Positions 57,994-64,000 of a stretch of DNA of 64,000 bases are shown one piece after another (the first letter of the stretch is position 1; each line of letters begins with the position of its first letter). Below the pieces are notes generated by a model, which searched no databases, was not told the DNA's origin, and was given only the letters and a program-made list of their open reading frames with translations. This DNA is from Henckelia pumila (lineage: Eukaryota > Streptophyta > Magnoliopsida > Lamiales > Gesneriaceae). A program made the translations under genes and the position numbers. The stretch is taken from NCBI RefSeq assembly GCF_033568475.1, contig NC_133120.1:82850151-82914150 (forward strand). Direction: 5' to 3'.

Positions 57994-60069
57994 TTACCAC
58001 ATTGACGGCACATAGACCTGTTCTTTAAGATTCTGGGTGGCACTTTCTGTGGGAAAACCTCGAACAGCACCAATTGTCCACTGTGATATGATGCCTGCTG
58101 AAATAGCAAATCGAAGCTGCCTATCCAATACATCTTGATTTTCATACATTTCGGGTTGTGTCGTTAGCTTCCTCATTATTCCAGCCACAACAGCATCTCC
58201 AGATCCAGTCCTATCACAAGTGAACGGTGTAATAAGTACATCTTCTGTTCCCACCACCACACCATCAAAAGATGGAGTGTAATAATGTAACCGAAGTGTC
58301 CCGTCAGTCACAAACAAAAATTTCAGTTTATTATGCCACAAAGGTTTAATTTCTTCCGGAGTATAGTGATAATAGTCTCTACGGTTCTTGGTTTGCTCAT
58401 AACTTTCGGCGTAGTACTGAGGCCTATAGTTTCTTCTTTTCTCATGATATTCTTCATCTAAAAGGAACTCCAATTCTTGCTTTGACACCTCAATAATATC
58501 CGCTCTTTCCCAGGCTTCCTTGATAATTTCCCTCGTCTCATCACGTAACTGCCATAATGGCAATGGCAAATTCAAGTCAAAAAATATAAGGCCACCAAAT
58601 TTTTTTGACCATGCCATTGCCTTGAAAAGGGTAGAACGCATGGAAGGTGACAGCAGAACCCCTGAATTAAAATGAAATAATCTAGCCTGGAACAAAACAA
58701 TCAAGCAAACCATATTATTTGTCTAACAAACATAAACTCGGACAAAATCATCCATATCAATCCAAAAACTAGTCAAGTAGCTTATCTAGGAGTTATCTTC
58801 CAAGTTCAACATTTTGAATGCCCATTCATGAATCATATGAAAAACAATTAACTCAATTTATTATTTGAAACTCAGTAATTACACTTCAGAAAGCCAAAAC
58901 TCTGGTCACTTGACGCGCAGGAGTGCTCATTCAAGGTTCAGAGCGCAATAACAAATTTTCAACAATGTAGTTACATTATTCACCATTTTACTTTATGGCA
59001 ACCCAAAAACAAGTACGTCACAGATTAAAAACAATATAGAAGTTTCCTATCTAACAGTAAATTGGCAGCTTAACTTCTTCTTTTCAAGAATACCTACAGA
59101 CGTGAAGATGACCACTGTATCATTATGATTGATCACCAAGTCTGATGATAAACAAAAACATATCACATCCACAAAAGGTATGGTTTAACAAGGACACAAA
59201 TCAAACACCAACCTTACAAAAGGTAAAACCTTTATATTCAAAGTATCTACCTCTTTAAGCACAGAAAGATTCAGCTCCGAGCTAACCATCAAATTCTCTG
59301 CGCACTCCTTCACCTTCTCTACCTTCATTTTCCCATCCTCGAATTTAATCTTCATATATGTACACGCAGTTTTTGCATTAGCATCGAACTTCACCCCCCT
59401 CGTTTGAACCCTCTCCTTATTCATCATCAGCACCAATTCCTCACCCAACTCGTCCTTTCCAACCTTCCCAATGAAGGCAGCCCTTCCACCAAGCCTCACG
59501 TGTGAAACGGCCACGTTAGAAGGAGGACCACCTGGGGCCCGAGCAAACTCGGGTGGATTCCACTGCAGCATCTTCCATTGCGAGTAAATGTCCTGGTGCA
59601 TTTGCTCAGGCGCCACTCTCACAGTTGGCACAAACTCCCACTGTGCTGCACCAAAGCAGCATATTAATGGCGGGTCTTCGTACGGAAAATCAATACCATC
59701 GTCGTAGTCATACAGTTCATCGTCATCTACGTTGTCTTCATTCATCACAACCGCTTCTTTTTCAACATCAGATTTTGACAATTCAGCAGTTTTCCGAGGC
59801 CGTTTTGCGCTTTTCGTCGATGAATGTGGCTTAGTATCGGTAGTGGTGGATTTCTTGCGGCCTCTGCGAGTAGGTTTCGGCTGCTCCGCGGCGGTAGAGG
59901 AGGTTTCATTGGTAGATGATTCAGGTGGTGACAATTTGCCGCGATTGCCAGGTTTGAGAGTGAAAATGGGGTAGATGGTGGAAAATTTGACTTGATTCAG
60001 CAATCTTGGAGCTAAAGAATGGGGAGGATGCTGAAGAAATGATGGTGGAAGCAATTGAAGTGTTGCCAT
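57994..60069 (-). CDS. FLN2: fructokinase-like 2, chloroplastic (pfkB family)
   Basis: Two exons, 59251-60069 and 57994-58686, joined GT-AG in phase, give 503 residues. The N-terminal 50 residues are Ser/Pro/Leu-rich with few acids, as in a plastid transit peptide. A basic TRRGRKKS segment and an acidic stretch follow before the pfkB fold: APGGPPSNVAVSHVRLGG (about 178-195), KFGGLIFFDLNLPLPLW, YHYTPEEIKPLW and the anion-hole motif DRTGSGDAVVAG, with the catalytic-position Asp at about 437. It ends GFPTESATQNLKEQVYVP, as in Arabidopsis FLN2. FLN1 and FLN2 sit in the plastid-encoded RNA polymerase complex, bind thioredoxin z and are thought to act without sugar-kinase activity. It is shorter than Arabidopsis FLN2 because of the N-terminal extension. 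Confidence 0.93.
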
Positions 60070-60300
60070 TTGGGGTTTAATTTCAGTTTAGGGTTTATCC
60101 ATTCCCAAGCTTTTGAATTTCCGACCGGAATGGGTGAAAATGGATGCTGATTTTTTTGGCGGGTCTCTAATGTCGACGGGCCGTTAAAATGGGCTGAGTT
60201 GAAAGGGCCTGTTCTCCTAGATGGTGGGCTAGTGAACCTGTAAATTGAGCTATTTATTCAGTACCAGAAGCCCAATTTCGGATCGAATTCTCTAGGGTTT
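60070..60300. promoter_or_regulatory. divergent promoter between FLN2 and the snoRNA-like cluster
   Basis: Site II motifs TGGGCT at 60190-60195 and 60225-60230, and AGCCCA at 60269-60274. TAGGGTTT telo-boxes at 60089-60096 (20 bases from the FLN2 start) and 60293-60300. This combination is known from plant ribosomal protein and snoRNA gene promoters, and the right-hand set points toward the candidates from 60,434. Confidence 0.6.
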
Positions 60301-60433
60301 CTTTCTTCCCTTCTTAAACCTCAACACAGTCGAAATTGAAGTCGACACCAGTCACCATTGCTTCGCTCTGACTTCAATCTCTATTTCGAATGTAAAATCT
60401 TCTTTTATATTTCTACAAATTCATATTCGGTCT

Positions 60434-60520
60434 GGATCGATGATGCAATGAAGTTCAAAACTGCGTTATCTATCTGATATTTCCCATCGGAATTGAAGAT
60501 AAGAATACCACCTGAGATCC
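60434..60520 (+). ncRNA. candidate C/D-box snoRNA 1
   Basis: An 87-base unit: terminal stem GGATC (60434-60438) pairing with GATCC (60516-60520), C-like box ATGATGC (60440-60446, one mismatch to RTGATGA), internal D' box CTGA (60474-60477), and D box CTGA (60512-60515) directly against the stem. Possible guides are the bases before each CTGA. I cannot name an rRNA target. Seen directly: the boxes and stem; the identity is inferred. Confidence 0.45.
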
Positions 60521-60626
60521 TGTCATGTACAATTTTTTTTTTGGAAAAAAGAACAAAATTTGATTGTTTAAACGTTGTTGATTTGATATGTTTTTAATGG
60601 GTTTGTCTTATTTGGAGTAGAGGATG

Positions 60627-60716
60627 AGCATCAAGGATGAGCTTGAACTAAATTGTTATCCTTGCACTATGATTTTCTGTGAAGAAAACTTACGGGGAAT
60701 TTTATTCTGAGATGCT
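60627..60716 (+). ncRNA. candidate C/D-box snoRNA 2
   Basis: A 90-base unit: stem AGCATC (60627-60632) and GATGCT (60711-60716), C-like box AGGATGA (60634-60640, one mismatch), and D box CTGA (60707-60710) against the stem. No clear D' box. Possible guide ACGGGGAATTTTATT before the D box. No target identified. Confidence 0.42.
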
Positions 60717-60773
60717 TTCCTCTGTTTTTTAGTTTTGATTTGCTATTTTCCTTCATTGGTTTTGCTAAGCTTT

Positions 60774-60859
60774 GGATCTGTGATGTTAACAAATACACGC
60801 TGTCTGTCTGCAATTTCTTTCTAGGAATTGATGATAAATCACAAGCTTTTCTGAGATCC
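60774..60859 (+). ncRNA. candidate C/D-box snoRNA 3
   Basis: An 86-base unit: stem GGATC (60774-60778) and GATCC (60855-60859), C-like box GTGATGT (60780-60786, one mismatch), perfect C' core TGATGA (60829-60834), and D box CTGA (60851-60854) against the stem. The stem is the same as in candidate 1. No target identified. Confidence 0.45.
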
Positions 60860-62016
60860 TGGCAAAACTCTTCTCTTGTTTTACGTATCATCCAGCTAAA
60901 TCAATGTTAGATGATTTGCAATTGCACTGATGAATGATGATACCAGTTTTTCTCTGCGACTTTAGTATGGATATGAACAATGTTTACATTGGATCTGCTA
61001 AGAGCATAAGATTATTACTTACAGTGATTTTCATCTACTAATGGTTTCAACAATTTGGTAAGTTCAAATATTGTTTTTTGGACATGTTTTTTTTTTCAAT
61101 CTAACATATTTCATGTATTCTTGCCTTATTTCTTAGAAGCAAGTTAGAATGATGTCAACAGCCGGCCAAGATTTATTTAAAATTCTATATCGTTGAATTT
61201 TCTTCCCAGTTCTTACAAATTCTTTGAAGACTACAACTTTATTGAAGAGCTCATGGTTAGCTTTTTCCATGGCCGAACAAATGGAACTACACGCTACTAT
61301 GTATCTTCCAACGGTGCCATCCGCATATGAAGTGTGGTTGTTTGTGTGTATGTATATCTTGTACTCGAGATATCATTCTTTGTAGGATTATGCTTGAATG
61401 ATTGTAATTTGTACCCCTGCCACCGGGACAACGGATACAAGATGTTTGAGACTTTTGAGGCATAATAAATACTTATATCGTCATGTGCTTATGATGTGAA
61501 GCTAGCACGCTAGAGGTCAAGTAGATGTGACTTCCTGTCCCAGTTCTTGTTCTGCACCTTTGGTTAGATCTCTTAGCTGGGAGAACTGAGAGCCTTTGCC
61601 CAAGCAAAGAGGGTTAAATCGGCTTCAAAAAACATCAAATAACGAAAATCTAATCGGGGACTGGCATGTCCTAACTCTAACTTCTCTAAACAAAAGTCGG
61701 TAACATCGGGGATTGGCAGTGGCATGTCCTAACTCTAACTTCTCTAAACAAAAGTCGGTAACATAGGTTTCAGTAGATTTATTACCCGGGAATCATCGGT
61801 ATAATTTCAAGTCGAAAATCCAGGCCTTTCGGGCAGCAAGGGAACGAAGCTGTAAAGCTAAGACAGGTCAAACGCCCTCCAAAAAAGCATTCGATGCATT
61901 TGTGAAGAATGAAAAAGAGACAATAAAAGTGTCATCCTATTTATGGAAAACAGGAACTTAAATTCTTTTATTTGGCGCAGCCTACAGAATAGGATGCCTT
62001 CTTATGCATAATTCTT
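60860..62016. other. no protein gene seen; possible non-coding host transcript
   Basis: No ORF of note on the plus strand. It could be the downstream part of a snoRNA host transcript. It holds a near-perfect tandem repeat at 61653-61762. Confidence 0.45.
61653..61762. repeat. tandem repeat of 52 and 58 bp
   Basis: Units 61653-61704 and 61705-61762 are alike (both ending GTCGGTAAC) except for one base change and a 6-base extension in the second, itself a GGCAGT duplication-like insert. Confidence 0.9.
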
Positions 62017-62232
62017 CTAGTTTGTATTATAATCATTTTCTTCCCAACTAAGCCCGAGAATGTCATTCTTATGCAACCTTTTCGCCTCCAAACAAAATCG
62101 TTCATCTCTGAAACTTATTATGCTCCACATCTTAAGCTGGTAAGATATGGTCCTGTAAATAATTTTATTTTCCCAGATAACAAGTCTACTATCGATCCCT
62201 TCTCGTTTGTTTTTAATTATTCTGGCATTCAA
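62017..62232 (-). pseudogene. decayed B3-domain gene fragment
   Basis: The minus-strand frame keeps only the second half of a B3 domain: LKMWSIISFRDERFC, then RLHKNDILGLSWEEND, matching the W-S-x-x-Y and L-K-x-x-D-x-I-G-L-x-W pattern of the intact neighbour at 62674-63036. The N-terminal half is not recognisable. It is probably a dead tandem copy. Confidence 0.6.
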
Positions 62233-62673
62233 TTAATTGAACTCACGGGAAAAAAAAATTGCAGACCTAAAAGCTACATATATAATTTTATTTCTTGGTC
62301 AAGAATTTGTAACGTATCTATCCTATATCTCTACTCTCTCTCATCTAAATAAATTCTTTTACAAATAAGATCAACTCTGATATTGAATAAGAAGACATGC
62401 ATGTACGTATCATCAACTTGGAGAAATTTAATGAATAACATGTAAATCCATATGCCAAAAAATCACCCCTTTTCAAAGATTTGTCTTCGAATCAATAATG
62501 GATCAACAAAAACCAACACAAGTTTTTTGTAACCAATTACGTACTATATATACAGATCAATTTTTAATATGCTAATATTGAAATGTTGAGTAGTCCTAAG
62601 ATCAAACTAGTAGTCTAGAAAACATCTTTACGAGTTTCTTCCCAAATGAAACTAACAATATTATGTTCCAATC
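62233..62673. other. between the two B3 copies, no gene seen
   Basis: AT-rich; probably the decayed 5' part of the B3 fragment plus the 3' flank of the intact B3 gene. Confidence 0.5.
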
Positions 62674-63036
62674 CTAGAGACGTTCCATTATCTCACCTAA
62701 TCCTTGATCATGAGTTACACAGAACTCAAATCTTCCATTTGCCTCTGCCCACCGGAGCGCGATCCCATCGTTCTTGCGCAATCCACGCCTCTCAATAAAT
62801 TTGCTTCTCCAGCCTTCCATTAGGACGTAACTCCGCTTGGACCACATTTTCAGCCTGAGAGTGTGCGATGTTTGTGTATCCACATCATACACAGTGAGCT
62901 CTTTTCCCGTCGTCTCATCGAAATCCTCGATATACGGCAACATATGTTCCCTGACCAAACTTTTCTCGAGCAGAAGCCTCGACTCACCGTTCACGTCACT
63001 TTTCGTCAAGATTTTCGTGATCCAATTATCGCCCAT
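62674..63036 (-). CDS. small B3-domain protein
   Basis: A single exon of 120 residues starting MGDNWITKILTKSDVNGESR. It is essentially one B3 DNA-binding domain: ITKILTKSDV, SRLLLEKSLVREHMLPYI, VYDVDTQTSHTLRLKMWSK, SYVLMEGWRSKFIERRGLRKNDGIALRW and RFEFCVTHD. It resembles the short At2g24670/At2g33720-type B3 proteins of the REM-like group. It presumably binds DNA in the nucleus; targets are unknown. There is no other domain. A poly-T run lies just upstream of the start (63,040-63,051). A decayed paralogue lies 440 bp downstream. No defects seen. Confidence 0.85.
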   Translation of the reverse strand: MGDNWITKILTKSDVNGESRLLLEKSLVREHMLPYIEDFDETTGKELTVYDVDTQTSHTLRLKMWSKRSYVLMEGWRSKFIERRGLRKNDGIALRWAEANGRFEFCVTHDQGLGEIMERL

Positions 63037-63576
63037 CTTTTTTTTTTTTTTGATCTTGAATGGTGGGAAGAAGTTATCACAAATGAGAGAGTGAACTGTA
63101 TCGAAGAATTGTTGAAATTTTTTTTTCTTATTGAATTAATGAGATTTCGAATCGTTAAAAGGGTTTATATACAAGAAGCACTAACTACTCTTTAACTAAC
63201 TAACTACTTCTAAGTTTGAGTATAACTACTTATATATATATACACTAATTTTGAACTCTATAATATTCTTCTACAACTGCATGGGGTGTTGCAGATGGAG
63301 GGGATGACGATACATATATGAAGAGAACGCCATGCATGCATGCATGCAAGTGTATTAATTGTATTCATCACTAGTGATTAATTAATATTAGAAAAATGTT
63401 ACTGGTATAAATTAAATTGAATTATAAATTGTATTTAAAATTACAAAATCATCTTTATACGCTTCGCGTAATCCAGAAAAAGTCTTTCAAAAGTGTATTT
63501 ATAATAGTTTTTTTAATTTTAAATACAATTTGTAGCACAATGTGTAATTAACTTCATTTTATATGCAGCATGATCC
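63037..63576. other. upstream region of the B3 gene
   Basis: A probable 5' UTR and promoter, with a TA-rich run near 63,230 and GCATGCATGCATGC (RY/CATGCA-type repeats) at about 63,334-63,348. CATGCA elements are bound by some B3 factors; self-regulation would be speculation. Confidence 0.4.
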
Positions 63577-63761
63577 CAGTGGCGGAGCCACATATATAAA
63601 GCCCGGGTGGCAAAAAAAATTTTAAAAAAATTTAATATATTAATTTTTAATAATTTTGAATTAATTTGATATTAGCCCGGATAGCTTGATTCAAAAAATT
63701 AAAGTATTGGAGGGCTTAAAATTCTAGTCCGGGTAAATTTATATTCCTGGCTCCGCCATTG
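63577..63761. mobile_element. hAT-type MITE, 185 bp
   Basis: The ends CAGTGGCGGAGCCA and (reverse complement of the right end) CAATGGCGGAGCCA form a 14-bp inverted repeat with one mismatch. A perfect 8-bp target duplication, CATGATCC, lies at 63569-63576 and 63762-63769. The core is AT-rich. Confidence 0.92.
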
Positions 63762-63769
63762 CATGATCC

Positions 63770-64000
63770 GATTAAGTAATATTATGCATTCATGTGTGTG
63801 TGTGGAAAGTGTTTCGTGGATGCTTTATAACGTTCCGTTTGATTCCTACTTGGAGTTGAATTGAATGGTTTTAGGATATGACCAGAAAATCCAGGCAACA
63901 AATCTATTAAGTGTTGAAAATTGGTTCAATATGTGAGATGATTAATATGTGTAAAATTATTAAATGTTTATTTTTAGATTATTCTTAAACAAGGATCTAT
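63770..64000. other. right edge, nothing recognised
   Basis: Short AT-rich stretch with a GT run near 63,794. No gene. Confidence 0.6.

Noticed and set aside
60890-61010. Further TGATGA-like boxes considered as a fourth snoRNA
   Set aside because: No CTGA D box at a suitable distance and no terminal stem.

Overview
This window is nuclear DNA of a flowering plant, almost certainly a eudicot. It has intron-bearing plant genes with GT-AG borders, telo-box and site II promoters, abundant Ty1/copia and Ty3/gypsy LTR retrotransposons primed by initiator-Met tRNA, and many hAT-type MITEs. AT-rich, low-complexity sequence separates the genes. The species cannot be fixed from sequence alone; the elements look asterid-like to me, but that is only an impression.

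Left third (1-22 kb), repeat-rich and gene-poor. A reverse-oriented LTR retrotransposon leaves through the left edge (its LTR is 67-2152). It sits against one of two decayed copies of a WRN-type 3'-5' exonuclease gene (2.2-2.8 kb and 4.8-5.2 kb), with an ICR (ROP-interactor) pseudogene between them. An 11.2-kb Sirevirus-type copia element (6881-18054) follows, with 1.28-kb LTRs that are about 1% diverged, a 5-bp target duplication and a 926-codon extra ORF between pol and the 3' LTR. A much older LTR of the same lineage lies just downstream in reverse orientation (about 18.9-19.9 kb).

Middle (22-45 kb). A DUF1635 gene with a disturbed centre (22.7-23.4 kb) is followed by the 3' half of a DNA ligase I gene on the minus strand (26.3-31.6 kb). 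The ligase keeps 13 clean exons but has lost its 5' half, carries an 8-base deletion and has an early stop. Upstream of it lie a hAT MITE, a nearly whole 4.5-kb copia element (33026-37512), a 3.05-kb solo LTR (37971-41018), and a nest in which a solo LTR and a hAT element split one small MITE (42180-45306).

Right third (45-64 kb), the gene-rich part. Ataxin-3/Josephin deubiquitinase (+, 2 exons), an SSUH2-like CxxC zinc protein (+, 7 exons), ribosomal protein eL33/RPL35A (-, 4 exons), the plastid fructokinase-like protein FLN2 (-, 2 exons), and a B3-domain gene (-) with a decayed B3 neighbour. Upstream of FLN2, a divergent promoter with three site II motifs and telo-boxes faces three successive candidate C/D-box snoRNAs (60434-60859). 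This is the most interesting unexplained signal I see.

No operons, CRISPR arrays, tRNA or rRNA genes were found. The host genes are unrelated housekeeping or regulatory genes: protein quality control, translation, plastid transcription and, if the snoRNA candidates hold, RNA modification. I found no evidence that they form one pathway.
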